Assembly: GCF_000340215.1 (NCBI RefSeq)
Contig: NW_006921535.1
Location: 2,383,122 to 2,447,121 of the forward strand
From: Pseudocercospora fijiensis CIRAD86
Taxonomy: Eukaryota > Ascomycota > Dothideomycetes > Mycosphaerellales > Mycosphaerellaceae
Reading direction: 5' to 3'
DNA length: 64,000 nucleotides
The notes beneath the pieces are model-generated. The model saw only the letters and a list, made by a program, of their open reading frames with translations. It was not told where the DNA came from and did not search any database. How positions within the stretch are numbered: the first letter of the stretch is position 1; each line of letters opens with the position of its first letter. Positions 9,895 through 20,090 of the stretch are shown in pieces. Made by a program: the position numbers and the translations under genes.

Positions 9895-10640
9895 GAACCT
9901 ACCCTTACACTGGACTGTCGCGAATGACATCATGTATCAACAGCATGTTGCCCTCCGCAGGTGACAATGCAAGAAACAATTCTTAAAGACTGGAGTTCAT
10001 TGCTAGGAACGCAATGCGTCGTGTTCACTTCAGGCATTACTACTACTACTGTGGGATTGATCTCAAGGATGCACGTCACTTCGGCACGACCTCTCGCGTC
10101 GCGAATATACCAAATATCACGGCCAGCATCGCCAGTGTGTTTCACCTGCAGAAAGGTCGGTCCTCTGCTAGCAGCACTCATGACCTCTCCAAGCGTCTTG
10201 AAGCATGCTAACGAAGAGATAGAGACCATCTTGCCGACCTTGGCATAAAATCCAGCACACCCACAGTACCCACTCTCAGGACCATCAAGCTCGGCACTAT
10301 CTTTTGCACCGTCGAAGCTTGAACATTATCTTATCCATCTCGGATCAGCTGTCGTATTGTTCTCCAACATCAATAGAAGTGATGCAGCCACTCTCGGAGT
10401 GCGCCAGCATGTCGAGCACTGTGTCGATCAAGGCCTACATTTCTCAGCGCAGCCACTTCCTTTAGTCGCCAGGAAGCACATCCATCTGCGGGACCTATTC
10501 GTCATGACCCACGCTATGCAAAGCATTAGTTCTCCAATGGTATGGCGACTTTGCGATGGTGGAACCTACTGCTTTACATTTCCTCACTCTCTTCTGTATT
10601 CTAAACAAGATCTGCACTTTCCTGTCATTTCTCATACACC
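9895..10640. other. Unassigned region with possible decayed coding sequence
   Basis: A minus-strand frame open from about 10330 to 9930 reads as plausible protein (GPESGYCGCAGFYAKVG, then VSISSLACFKTLGEVMSAA). It faintly recalls the early barrel of FMN-dependent hydroxyacid dehydrogenases. A plus-strand frame at about 10255-10640 is also open (SKLEHYLIHLGSAVVLFSN). Neither has a complete domain or clear gene boundaries, so no gene is called. Confidence 0.3.
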
Positions 10641-11237
10641 ATGAGGTCTCTCGATCTTGGAACACTTCTTTGTGCCGTTGCATACTTAGCTTTTGGTTCT
10701 GCTAACAATGTACCGACCGCGAAGACAGAAGGCGTGACGTATCATGGCCTCCACAGGAACCAGATCGAAGCTTTCTTGGGGATTCAATACGCTGAAAATA
10801 CTGGCGGTGAGAACAGATTCAGATCTCCAATCCCTTACAAGCACTCGAATGGATCCATTGTTAAAGCTGCGAAGCCTGGATCAGCATGTCCTCAGGACGA
10901 AGGGTTGACGCTAATACCACTATACCTGGGTAACTACACAGACATCTCCGAGGACTGTCTTCGTTTGAATGTCTTCAGACCAAATGGTACTAATGAAGGC
11001 GACAGGTTGTCGGTCATGGTGTACATCCATGGCGGATCGTTCTATGGTGCATCGAAGGATGATCCGAATTCGCAACCAGCTGGACTCATTCTCAATTCTG
11101 TGGCGAATGGGCATCCTGTCATCCAAGTCCAGCTGAATTCTAGACTCGGTGTGTTTGGATTTGCAAAGTCAGAGGCTCTGAGAAAGAATGCTTTGACCAA
11201 GTTGCAGCCAGCAGGAACTTTGATTCGATATTGTTGA
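10641..11237 (+). pseudogene. Type-B carboxylesterase/lipase, truncated after the oxyanion-hole region
   Basis: The frame begins with a clear signal peptide (MRSLDLGTLLCAVAYLAFGSA). It continues through the family's N-terminal motifs: the substrate-entry start (FLGIQYAE), the EDCLRLNV signature (SEDCLRLNVFRP), the oxyanion-hole loop (VYIHGGSFYGAS) and NSRLGVFGF, which is normally NYRLGVFGF. It stops at 198 residues, whereas active members have about 500-580 residues and need a downstream GESAG nucleophile plus acidic and His residues. None of these follows in any frame before 11535. It therefore cannot be a functional esterase and is called a pseudogene or 3'-truncated copy. If translated, the product would be a secreted fragment. 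The downstream 300 bases show no esterase sequence, so the loss looks like a deletion or rearrangement rather than one stop codon. Confidence 0.8.
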
Positions 11238-11534
11238 TCTGAAGCTCAATATTCAAGCTTTCGTGAGACTTTCTGATCGGATCCATAAAGAACAACTAGA
11301 AAGAGTTCATGACGACCTGCTTAAAAGCTGATTAGCAGTTCCTGAGAGAACTATCAAACAAACGAAGGTTGAATGTCCGACCAACGAAGCCTATACCTGC
11401 GCCGCGCTGTTGATGACATGCGAGTCCCAGTAATCCTGCCATATTTACACCCATCGTATGCCGTGCTCTAGACGCCTTGGTATGCACAAGAATGCTTGAA
11501 GTATTCCATATCCTTCCCAAGTCGCAGCAACCCT

Positions 11535-12240
11535 TTAGTCCCAAGCATTCTCCTGACTATCCCTTACACATTTCCTCACTCTCTTCTTGAACTCTTTCTG
11601 GTTTTCTCTCCACAGCTTCCCTGCCTCAATATTTGCCGGGCTTTCGTCGTTCGGACTACTGAGCATGCTGATGACAGAGAGCAGTATCGTTTCGGGAGTT
11701 TGTACAGGTGACCATCGCTCTGCTGCTGACTCGTAGCCATACTGGTCTTCTTCGGGAGGATGAAGAATCGAGATGCAGACTTCGCCATTCTCGTAGACAT
11801 TGGGATGGAAGATCTTCGTTTCGAATTTGAGCTTTGGAGGTTGATGTGGGTAGTCGGGTGGGAAAGTCATTCGAGCGCGAAATACACCACCTAGTAATGA
11901 AGGGTTCTATTAGTCGGATTCGTGTAGCCTCTTTTGAATTCTGTTGTCTGAACACTTGTTTCTGCAACTTTCGTCCTGTGCAAACCAGCTCTTTTCCAAT
12001 ATCTCTCTGGGGCCTCTGATGTCCGCATGATAGCATACGTTCATACTCACCTCCGTACATCGTATCCCCCTCGTCACTCAGCATGAGCATGATCTCCCAC
12101 TCAAAGATGTTGTCTCCAAGAAGTCCACAACTTATTCCAGGTATGTCCTTGTCATTTTGCATCTGCTTCAACTGCTTGCGAAGGAGGAGTGCCGAGCTAG
12201 ACGACCCTCCAGGTGAGGCAGTATTACTCCTCGAGGCCAT
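11535..12240 (-). CDS. ubc7: Ubiquitin-conjugating enzyme E2, Ubc7/UBE2G2 type
   Basis: This accepts ubiquitin from E1 and passes it to substrates with RING ligases. The Ubc7 family acts in ER-associated degradation. Exon 1 (12240-12051) starts [16 protein letters not shown] and includes [11 protein letters not shown] and [12 protein letters not shown]. The intron 12050-11891 (160 nt) has donor GTGAGT and acceptor TAG. Exon 2 (11890-11535) reads [21 protein letters not shown], spanning the PxxYP region, then [17 protein letters not shown] with the active-site Cys at about residue 102. Next comes the acidic insertion typical of Ubc7/Cdc34-class E2s ([16 protein letters not shown]) and [18 protein letters not shown]. 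The total is 181 residues, slightly longer than usual at the N-terminus because of the Ser/Gly stretch. An ATG at 12261 could add seven residues. The gene is intact and lies next to a transposon block but shows no RIP-type changes. Confidence 0.95.
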
Positions 12241-12633
12241 GCTGGTGGCGGGGTCGCGCAACCAGTCTGAGTTGAGGATTCAGGGGATCTCGATTTGGCT
12301 GTGTGATTCTGAAGTGGTATAATCTATGCGTGGCCTTGTGGTACCGGTTCGCTTGGTGCTAGAGAGATCTTCGCGAGTTTAGACTCGATCAATGCTATGT
12401 GTTGGCAGGATCCTGCCGTGCAAGAGTGGCTGACTCGATGCGGATAGAACTACTGTACTTGAGCGGGATCCTTAACTCTGGGTGCTATCTGTCAGTTCCA
12501 AAGCCCAATGATGTTGAAGCAATGTGACGCCTTTGTGGGAGAAAGAGTGAAGGAGCACACTGGCAATGGAAGTCACGTACTGGGTGGAGATTCCGAAGCT
12601 CAAGCGTACCGCGATCCCGATGCCTAGGGAGGC
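12241..12633. other. Spacer between UBC7 and the first RIP block
   Basis: Unique-looking sequence with normal CA/TG content. It is probably the UBC7 promoter. No coding sequence is recognised. Confidence 0.5.
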
Positions 12634-12660
12634 CCATATATACCAGATTGTCAATGGAGG
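12634..12660 (+). repeat. Left terminal inverted repeat of the 4.1 kb element
   Basis: Begins CCATATATACCAG and ends TCAATGGAGG. It matches the reverse complement of 16712-16738 at 25 of 27 positions. Confidence 0.8.
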
Positions 12661-12744
12661 TTCTTACCGCCTCCTCTACTAACCTACCTCTACGACCAAC
12701 TTTCTATATTTGCCCTCGTACTATACTCGCTATTGACTCGTAAA

Positions 12745-14320
12745 ATGCCTTTACGTATCGATCTCTCGCTATAGAGGGCTTAGATAACCTTATAAGTTAA
12801 TAGCGGTACTATATAAGGCGAAATCCTATAGCACCTTATATAAGAGACTAGTTACTAGATAGCTCTTTCTACGCTTTATCGGAGGCTTAAGGAATAGGGA
12901 GTTAATTATAGCTATTACGCTTACTATAACCGAGTTAATAATATCGAGGCACTAAAGATCCGAGTCGTATATACCTTCTCCGCTTTACGCTTAACTAATA
13001 AAGAAGCGGTTAAAGTACTAAAGATAGATGGATTTAATATTAGCTAGCGGAGATATTAACGGATACGTTAAGAGCTTAGATTAAAGAAGGTATTATCGCG
13101 AGATAGATAGATAGAAGCGGAAGAGGAGATAGTAGAGGTCTTATAGGAAGAGCTCGAGAAGTCTACGGTAGAGTCCTTCGGCCGACGGTACCTATATACC
13201 TATATTAGGTCTAAATACAATATTATTAGCAGAGATCGGCTATATCGTATAGCTTGCTTACTAAATCCTAAAGGGTTGCAAGTCCGCCGTAAGCGGGCGC
13301 GAGAGTACTATAGAGCGATTATTATACTAGGCCCTAGCTACGTAATATTAATAGATACTTACTATAAATTCGAGCATTAGGGGATATAGATCTACGTAGC
13401 TATTAATGTCTACTCGCGTTATATTATCTAGGTCTATATAGGGATTACTAGCCGCATAGCTATATCTATACTCGCTTAATATATTGCAACGATTAAGAAT
13501 AGTAGTATAATGCTATAGATTATCCGATTAGACCGTAGGGCGGAAACGATTCTAGCCGCGGACGCTTACTATACGACTCGCCTTACGACTCGCCTTACGA
13601 CTTATAGTAACCCGGATCCGGAACTAGAACTAGAACTACTAGCTTTCGAAGACTGCTTTAAATACGGTACGAGCAAGATAAACTAGCGGATCGAGGTATA
13701 GTAGCGCTAGCAAGCACCTGCATTAAATAGCTAGAGGGGCTATTTTTACGAGTTACTACGCGAGTTGCTATACGATACTAAATTGCTAGCCGATCGGATT
13801 GCCTTCCTTATAGTCTATATGCCAATTATACACTATAAAGTCCTCGAATTTGTTTACCTCTAGAATAGCTATCGGATTAGGAAGTAGGCTAATCGACTAT
13901 ACGTCGTACTAGGTATTCCGCATATTCTATGCTATTATCTAGAGCTAAGCGGGCATTCTTATTAAGGTATTCCTGTACCTAATAGCGTACTTGATAATAT
14001 AGAGCAAGACCTTTAAGGATTCGGTATATATTAGATTCTATAGTACTCGCTATAGACTCGCTATAGACTCGCTAATAGACTCGCTAATTCCTAGATCTTA
14101 AAGCCTACCTACCCGAAGCTACGCTTACTTAGTGTTAGATAGCATTATAGACTCGCGGCTTCTCGTATCTAGTTAGTAGTAGCGAGAATAATAGCGACAG
14201 AGAGCGAGTTTACCGCTAGGTATACTTACTTCTTCGATAGCTAATTGCCGAGTATATAGCTATAGGGTTAGGGCCTAAACTAATAGAGTTAGATAAGCTA
14301 TTAGCAGCTCGTAATTAGAC
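12745..14320 (+). pseudogene. Degenerate integrase-core (DDE, rve-like) gene
   Basis: Read in one plus-strand frame with stops ignored, the segment gives an N-terminal helical region. An integrase-fold signature follows at about 13335-13500: YVILIDTYYKFEH, then IYVAINVYSRYII and YIGITSRIAISILA. This is the layout of fungal integrase core domain proteins, in which an Asp in a (H)xD.xHK-like strand is followed by an aromatic 'YSR' strand. TAG and TAA codons occur mostly where Gln or Trp would be expected, consistent with C-to-T mutation at CA on both strands. It is non-functional. The assignment to a named transposon superfamily is uncertain. Confidence 0.5.
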
Positions 14321-14379
14321 GTTAGGTAGGGCGAATACCGGGGCTAGATTAATTAAGTTTGCAAATAATATATACTAAT

Positions 14380-14435
14380 CTAAAATAAGGGATTTGCGAG
14401 CCGGCCGCGAGCCGGCCGCGAGTCGCTTATTTTAG
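14380..14435. repeat. Internal palindrome with tandem GC-rich core
   Basis: CTAAAATAAG at 14380-14389 and its exact complement CTTATTTTAG at 14426-14435 flank two copies of GAGCCGGCCGC. It lies between two same-strand degenerate genes of the 4.1 kb element. It could be a hairpin terminator, or the abutting ends of two smaller elements. Confidence 0.55.
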
Positions 14436-14520
14436 TTCTATTTCCTTCTTAATCTTTCAATTCCTATCTTGTTCTACCTCTACACTACTACTATAGTTCT
14501 ACCTTAGTTCTACTACTAAT

Positions 14521-15270
14521 AATGCCTATCTAGGGTACCTTTTATACTATTACCGGCGCTAACTATATAACACTATTAAAAGCATACGCATTCTGTAACT
14601 AATGTAGTCTTAAGAACCCTAATCTACTAACCGAGCGATTTATACGCGAGCCGTTAGTAGTAGCCGTAGCTACTACCGCTACTACGAGTTTAACTGCGAG
14701 TACGGTACGAGGCTTTAATGCGTTCCCTTCTCTACCTAAGGCGGCGAATACTATACGCAATGCTACTATTTAGTAGTATAAGCCAACTTCTCGACTAAAT
14801 ACTAGATCTCGGAGCCTCTCGCAACGTCTACTAATACCTATACAACTATTAAAGGAGCCAATAAAGGTATTATTTACCTACCGCTATTTAGTTTTTAGCT
14901 AGCGAGTAGAGGTTTCTCGTAGGGGTAGAGTCGACCTATAGGAATATAATCCGCTAGTCCTATAGACTTCTATTACTAATATCTAGTCTAACAAAGACTT
15001 CGAAGAAGCTAACATATTACTTATAGACTAGGTTCTTAGTCGGATTGACGCTAAGGACCTACCGTAAGGTAGCGTCTATTAGGTCGACGACTATATAGAC
15101 TACTTCTTCTATACTGATTTCGATAATAAGCGCTTATTACTAGATAAAGTCGCTTCTAAAGTACTCGGCCTAGGACTAGTTAAAGAGGCTCTTATACTCT
15201 TTAAACCGCAAATAGGAGGGAAAGCAACAAAGCAGCTACTAATCTATTACCTTAAAATCTGTATCTAATA
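14521..15270 (+). pseudogene. Second degenerate plus-strand gene of the 4.1 kb element, unrecognised
   Basis: A frame starting at an ATG near 14521 gives plausible protein (GTFYTITGANYITLLKAYAF, later DFEEANILLID and VSKVLGLGLVKEALILF-like segments) with scattered TAG/TAA at likely Gln/Trp sites. No domain is recognised. It may encode an accessory protein of the element. Confidence 0.35.
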
Positions 15271-15530
15271 ATAGCGGAAGCTATAGTAACAAAGGCAACT
15301 AAAGCGGAAGTACCGGCTAAGTACTCCTACTACGAGTAGTAGCGCGAGTGTTATAGCGAGTTAGGACGGGGTTGTTCTATCTATAGAGATTAAGTAAGAG
15401 AAGCTATAGAAGGAGAAGGTAATCGATATAAAAAAGCCGCCTAAGTTTATTAACCTAAGCGGCGAGGATACTACGAGGCTACCGCGAGTTACGCCTATTC
15501 TAAAAGAGTCGAGCGAAGCTAAGGACTAGC

Positions 15531-15630
15531 AAGATAGCTAGCAAGATAGCTAGCAATATAGCTAGCAAGATAGCTAGCAATATAGCTAGCAATATAGTTA
15601 GCAAGATAGCTAGCAAGATAGTTAGAGCGG
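15531..15630. repeat. 12-bp tandem array
   Basis: About eight copies of a 12-base unit GCTAGCAAGATA, varying A/T at one position, end to end. Within the plus-strand frame it would encode repeated Gln/Asp/Ser residues. Confidence 0.75.
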
Positions 15631-15717
15631 ATAGAAGAGTTAGAAGCTAAAGCGTACTTAGAAGCTAGTTAATCTATTGTCTATAGAGATACGATCGAAG
15701 AAGAAAGGAAATAGAAA

Positions 15718-15786
15718 TATAGACTCGTAGTAGACTCGTAGTAGACTCGCTATAGAACTCGCTATAGAACTCGCTATAGACTCGCT
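15718..15786. repeat. Short tandem array of ACTCGC(TATAG) units
   Basis: Repeats of TAGACTCGTAG and then ACTCGCTATAGA. Similar ACTCGCTATAGA units occur at 14046-14090, so the motif is dispersed within this element. Confidence 0.6.
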
Positions 15787-15851
15787 CCTTAAATATTATC
15801 TACTAGTAGCTCGCGATCGCTATTTAGCTATAGCTCCTTCTATATCGTATA

Positions 15852-16640
15852 TATATCCTTAGACTTAATAATAGCCTTATTCTTAAGCTATTTAAACTAC
15901 GAGAGGCAATATCCTTCTAACTTATCGAACTTAGCTTCTAATGCCTTAATCTTTGCCTCTAATATAGTATTCTTTGCCTCTAATATAGCATTCTTTGCCT
16001 CTATAGCCTCGACTCGCGCCTATATCGCGGCTAGCTCGCTATTTCTATCCTCTTCTTTAACCTTAATCTCGCTAGCAGTATAGCTACTCTTGCCCTAATA
16101 CTTATAATAAGCGTAGACTCTCTCTCCTTCGATATCTAGTACGCGATACTTATAGCCGTTATCGTAGCGAGTATAGAAGTAATATAGCGATAGTGCTAGC
16201 TTTCCTTGCTTAGTCTCTATAATAATACCCGTAGCCGAGTATTTACGCAGTCTATTTAATACTACCTTCTTCTTTTATAGATTTGCGGCATCGTCGAGGA
16301 GGTCTTACTATATCTGCTCGCTATAGTACTAGAAATCTTTCGTATTTATAGTCGTAGGACGTCGAAGGCTAGAGCGAGTTAGTAGCGAGTCTATAGCGAT
16401 GCGCCTCTTAGCTTACGATAAATATAGTCCTCCTACTAGTAATATAGGTACTAAATCGGGTACTAAAGTACCTATAGTAGCTATAAGAATAAGGTCGCGC
16501 GAAATACTAGTTATAGCTCGAAACGGTAGTAGTAGTAGTAACGCTACTATCGCTATCGCTATCGCTGTCGTAGTCGCTATCGATAAGGGTATAGGAAGAA
16601 CAATATAGCGAGTCTAGGCGCGAAGTTATAGCGAGTCTAA
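15852..16640 (-). pseudogene. Degenerate minus-strand gene with C-terminal coiled coil
   Basis: On the minus strand a largely open frame reads YYFYTRYDNGYKYRVLDIE and then GERVYAYYKY. It leads into a long heptad-type helix rich in Ile/Leu, Glu and Lys (ELAAI, EAIEAKNAILEAKNTILEAK, KALEAKFDKLEGYC) at about 16060-15905, ending by about 15895. The coiled coil contains near-identical repeats of (A/T)ILEAKN. Probable RIP stops interrupt the upstream part. It is convergent with the plus-strand genes of the same element. The family is unknown. Confidence 0.45.
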
Positions 16641-16711
16641 GTAAAGTTTGCGATATAGTAAGGAAGGCGCAACAATAATAGGAAGCGACAATAGACTAAA
16701 GTGAAGCTAAC

Positions 16712-16738
16712 CCTCCATTAACAATCTAGTATATATGG
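16712..16738 (-). repeat. Right terminal inverted repeat of the 4.1 kb element
   Basis: CCTCCATTAACAATC..TATATGG, the complement of the left end with two T-for-C differences. Confidence 0.8.
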
Positions 16739-16959
16739 AGCTCCGTCGATGCCGATATCTTATCAAGTTCCGAATGATGTTCAGGTACATGTACGCACAG
16801 TGGCAACGCCGCCAAGGTGGAAAGTAAAGAGAGGATGTAAGATTGATCATTTCGACATCAGTTCGCTCAGTACGACCGGGTATCACAGCATTTAAAGATC
16901 AATCCAATTCCACATCCAAGGCAGCTAGCTCCAAGTAACACTCCAAGCATCTAGCTCTT

Positions 16960-18156
16960 TTACAGAGCATTCGACGCAAGCCACGCAGCCCCTAATGATA
17001 TCAACGATCCAAGGCCGACCAGCTTCTTGCCCCAATCTCCTCCAGCCTGAGCCATATCAAGTGCAACCTTTCCATCGTCTTTGGCAGCACGAATGATTGC
17101 CTCACTTTCCTGTTCCCGCTCGATCGGGTGCGCCTCTGCGAATTCTGCCTGCTGCCTTTGGTAGATGGCACGTAGCGCTTCCAGATCAGACTTCCAATCT
17201 CCCAGGCTGCCACCTTTGGCGGAGCCGACCTCGACACGTTGAACGCTGCCGAAGAAGTCAAGCACTCGTCGATCCCTCGCAGCTTGTTCACCGCCTGGGA
17301 ACAGGTCGTATCGCACCCCAGCATCGCTGTGGACCCTCTCGAAAGTATAAAAGTCGAAGAGCTCTCCGAGTCTGACGTCCGCAGACGTGCTGTTCAGTCT
17401 CGTTTCCAGGAACTCCAAGTTGTAATATGTCCATCTGTCGATAACAGCCACACCAACATCTTGGTCTGCGTGATGGCTATAAGAGCTCTGGTCCTTGGCC
17501 GAGCTTCCAGTGGCAATGATATTTGGTGTGTAGAAAGCCGTATACATTGTATTTGCCTGGCAGGTATCGATCATGAATAGCAATTCGTGGTACCGTTTCT
17601 TCTCCCACATTTGCTCAAATGCATCCGCCAAGTCGAAGCTGCTTATTTCTTCGCTGTCTTGAAACTTCAAGAACTCATTACCACCGTGCCCAGTCATGTA
17701 TATAAGGATATTGCTGCGATCGTCCGTCATTAATCTCTTACTCGTGGGGTGTGATGCCGGCCAGCGATCGGTCAGCAGCCTGATAAAGTTCTCGACTGTG
17801 ACCTCGTTGCCTCTATAGTCCACCTCGATTCCGCCCATACCGGCCATGTCCTCTGCCCAGCCTGTATTATCGTAGAGGTCTAATTGCCTGCTCTTGTCAT
17901 TGAACACGCTGCCCGGAAATGAATTTCGAGGGTTGCATGCCATATCATCGGGCAACATCAATATAATCTGGCTATCCGGTATGCCTAATCGTTTTACGGT
18001 GCGGTACAGGCTGAGAGTGTTTGCGAGATGACGATAGTTGAACCAGAATCGCGACGTGCTGACTAGAACGGCCCAGTTCGAGGTGTGAGTCGCGGCAGAG
18101 ACATCGGTCAAGGCCAGCAGAGCCAGCAAAGCTGACGGCAGACTGAATAGGCGCAT
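16960..18156 (-). CDS. gpi8: GPI-anchor transamidase catalytic subunit (Gpi8, peptidase family C13)
   Basis: This cleaves the C-terminal signal of precursor proteins in the ER lumen and attaches a preformed GPI anchor, as the cysteine-protease subunit of the transamidase complex. The 398-residue intronless frame has a signal peptide (MRLFSLPSALLALLALTDVSA) and then NWAVLVSTSRFWFNYRHLAN, the hallmark N-terminus. The catalytic His157 is in YMTGHGGNEFLKFQD and Cys199 is in FMIDTCQANTMY. A C-terminal hydrophobic segment (LVGLGSLISLGAAWLAS) would anchor it. Length and motif spacing match the family, so it looks fully functional. It is the only gene in a 1.6 kb island between two RIP-degraded elements, with only about 200 bases of upstream DNA before the next element begins at 18355. 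No RIP-type erosion is visible in it. Confidence 0.95.
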   Translation of the reverse strand: MRLFSLPSALLALLALTDVSAATHTSNWAVLVSTSRFWFNYRHLANTLSLYRTVKRLGIPDSQIILMLPDDMACNPRNSFPGSVFNDKSRQLDLYDNTGWAEDMAGMGGIEVDYRGNEVTVENFIRLLTDRWPASHPTSKRLMTDDRSNILIYMTGHGGNEFLKFQDSEEISSFDLADAFEQMWEKKRYHELLFMIDTCQANTMYTAFYTPNIIATGSSAKDQSSYSHHADQDVGVAVIDRWTYYNLEFLETRLNSTSADVRLGELFDFYTFERVHSDAGVRYDLFPGGEQAARDRRVLDFFGSVQRVEVGSAKGGSLGDWKSDLEALRAIYQRQQAEFAEAHPIEREQESEAIIRAAKDDGKVALDMAQAGGDWGKKLVGLGSLISLGAAWLASNAL

Positions 18157-18354
18157 GGTCGACGCAGAAATGTACTACTGGAGATGTGCAAAGGTGTGAA
18201 GATGTCGATGGCTACGAAAAAAGTGGAAGGGAGCCACCTTGAGCTTGGTTGGTAGGTTCCAGCTAATCGAGTCGCGATCACGTGCGATGCCAATGGAGGA
18301 AGCTGCTTACTCAGCTGGTTCCTGGTTCTCCAGCTGGTTCGCGGTTTGCAACTA

Positions 18355-18457
18355 TCCGGGGTTCCGTCACACACTCCTCCCCGCTGTTCGCGGGGGTTCC
18401 GGCTATACGTAAAATCGCTTTTTCTTAGTAGGCTACACGTAAAACTCGACATAGTGG
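18355..18457 (+). repeat. Left terminal inverted repeat of the 15.3 kb element
   Basis: Outer part TCCGGGGTTCCGTCA; inner part from CCGGCTATACGTAAAATCGC to AACTCGACATAGTGG. It pairs with 33539-33645 read in reverse. Confidence 0.85.
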
Positions 18458-18664
18458 TAGGTTCTAGTCCTATATAGATATCTAGGTATATATAGTATTA
18501 AACCGTAAGTCGAGGCATTATATTAGCTAGTTTATCCGAGTATATACTACTATATAGCAGCTATAGGACCTCACTGTCGCTATTTCTTATGTAATCCTTA
18601 GTAGGCGCGTCTACCTTATTCTAAAGCGTATATTCCTCCTATTTCTTATATTCTACTATACGGA

Positions 18665-20090
18665 TTGTATATAAAACTTAGTATAGGGCGTAATAAAGGC
18701 AAAAACGTAAAAAGGGTGCGAGCTAAGCGGTTAACCGAGGTAGAGAGGGCAGAGAGGGTAGCAGATCGCGTCGTTTCGAGATACTACGAATTAGTAGCTA
18801 AATCGGATAAGAATAAGAAAGTTAGTATTCGAGCGCTCTATAAGAGTAAGAAAGCAACTCGCCTATATTCTCGTATCTACTAGCGGTTAAGAGGCCGTAG
18901 GTCGCTATTCAGTCGGCTATTAACTAATACTAAATTAGACGAGTCTTAAGAGATAGCGCTAGCGGATTATTATCGAAAGAGGGACGAAATAGGTATATTC
19001 CTACCGGTACCGCTAATTACTATTATAGCGATAGATATACTAATAAGCCTACTACTAGAAGGTGTATCGAAGGATATAATACCGCTATTTAGTATAGACT
19101 AGGCGGACCGCTTTCTAAAGCGCTATAAACTTAGTAAGGTTAAGTCTAAACTAATTAAGGTATAGCGGAAGGAAGCTTACGACCCTTCTACGATAAGGAG
19201 CTAGTTTAACTGTTTTAAGGCGATAATAAAGCGACTAGACGTAAAGCCGCGGAATGTATAGAATTTCGATAAAACAGGCTTCCGAGTTAGAATTAGTAGT
19301 AACGAGTATATCGTTATAATAGATACGAAGCGGCGCGCCTAGACCGAGTATAATAGTAACTATACATATATAACTATCGTCGAGACCGTAAACGCGTTTA
19401 GTAAGGTAGTAGACTATTAGTTAATCGTTAAAGGTATAATAGTCTAAGAACGGTAGGTACCGAAGGAAGGTAAGTCTATTACTGCTACTACTATTGCCCT
19501 TTCTAAGTCCGAGTCCGCTTCCGAGGCAACGACGACACCTACTAACTATACTCTCGTTCTTAGGCAAAGACAACTTCTTAATTACTATTAACGAGTCTAG
19601 ATATATAACCGACGATACTATAATACATTATATCCGCTAGTTTAAGCGAAAGACGAAGCCTAAACATCTAAACGAATAGAGGGTGCTATTATACGACAAT
19701 TACGGCTCCTATTGCTTTAAGGAATTTGTAGCCTTTGCAAAGCGGTATAAGATTTAATTATAGGGCCTATAACCGCATACTTTATACTTTATGTAGCTAT
19801 TAGATATAATCCTATTTTAGGCGTATAAGTTAAGGTATAGGCAAGCGGTGTTACAGGCTATATACTATAGCGTTAGCGAGTTTAGAATACCTAAGTTTGT
19901 AGAGGCGCTCTTAGCTATTTAGGCTAAGACATTCACCTCTTATAATATTAGGTTAGCATTTCGAAAGATAGGCATATTCCTAATTAATAGGGAGGTCCCT
20001 TACAAGTATATTCGAGATTAGTATAGAGCTACTAACCGTAACTAGAACTAGCCTACCTCTATTTAGGCGCTTCGTAGTTGAATTCGTGTA
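18665..20090 (+). pseudogene. Degenerate Fot1/pogo-type transposase (DDE_1, DD35D)
   Basis: One plus-strand frame with stops ignored gives an N-terminal helix-turn-helix-like part (VSIRALYKSKKATRLYSRIY), then KLSKVKSKLIK. The catalytic core has first Asp in NFDKTGFRVRISSNEY (about 19261), second Asp in LLYDNYGSYCFKEFV (about 19694), and third Asp in LLDIILF (about 19802). The second and third Asp are separated by exactly 35 codons, the Fot1 spacing. Around a dozen TAG/TAA codons interrupt it, nearly all explainable as CAG/CAA or TGG hit by RIP. It is the first gene inside the left TIR and the likely source of mobility. It is now dead. Confidence 0.75.

Larger units (their letters stand above)
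12634..16738. mobile_element. 4.1 kb RIP-degraded TIR element with an integrase-core-like gene
   Basis: The left end at 12634-12660 and the right end at 16712-16738 form 27-bp inverted repeats with only two differences, both C/T changes of the RIP type. Everything between shows strong RIP: TA and CG are frequent, CA and TG nearly absent, and stops lie in all frames. Outside the repeats normal composition resumes abruptly on both sides. Inside are a plus-strand integrase-like frame, a second plus-strand frame and a minus-strand coiled-coil frame. The target duplication is unclear. The flanks read CCATA|TATAC on the left and GTATA|TATGG on the right, so a TA duplication in a CCATATGG palindrome is possible. 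Confidence 0.75.

Noticed and set aside
9930..10330. FMN-dependent hydroxyacid dehydrogenase on the minus strand
   Set aside because: Only a faint resemblance over about 60 residues, no FMN-binding or catalytic motifs and no clear boundaries. Left as unassigned.
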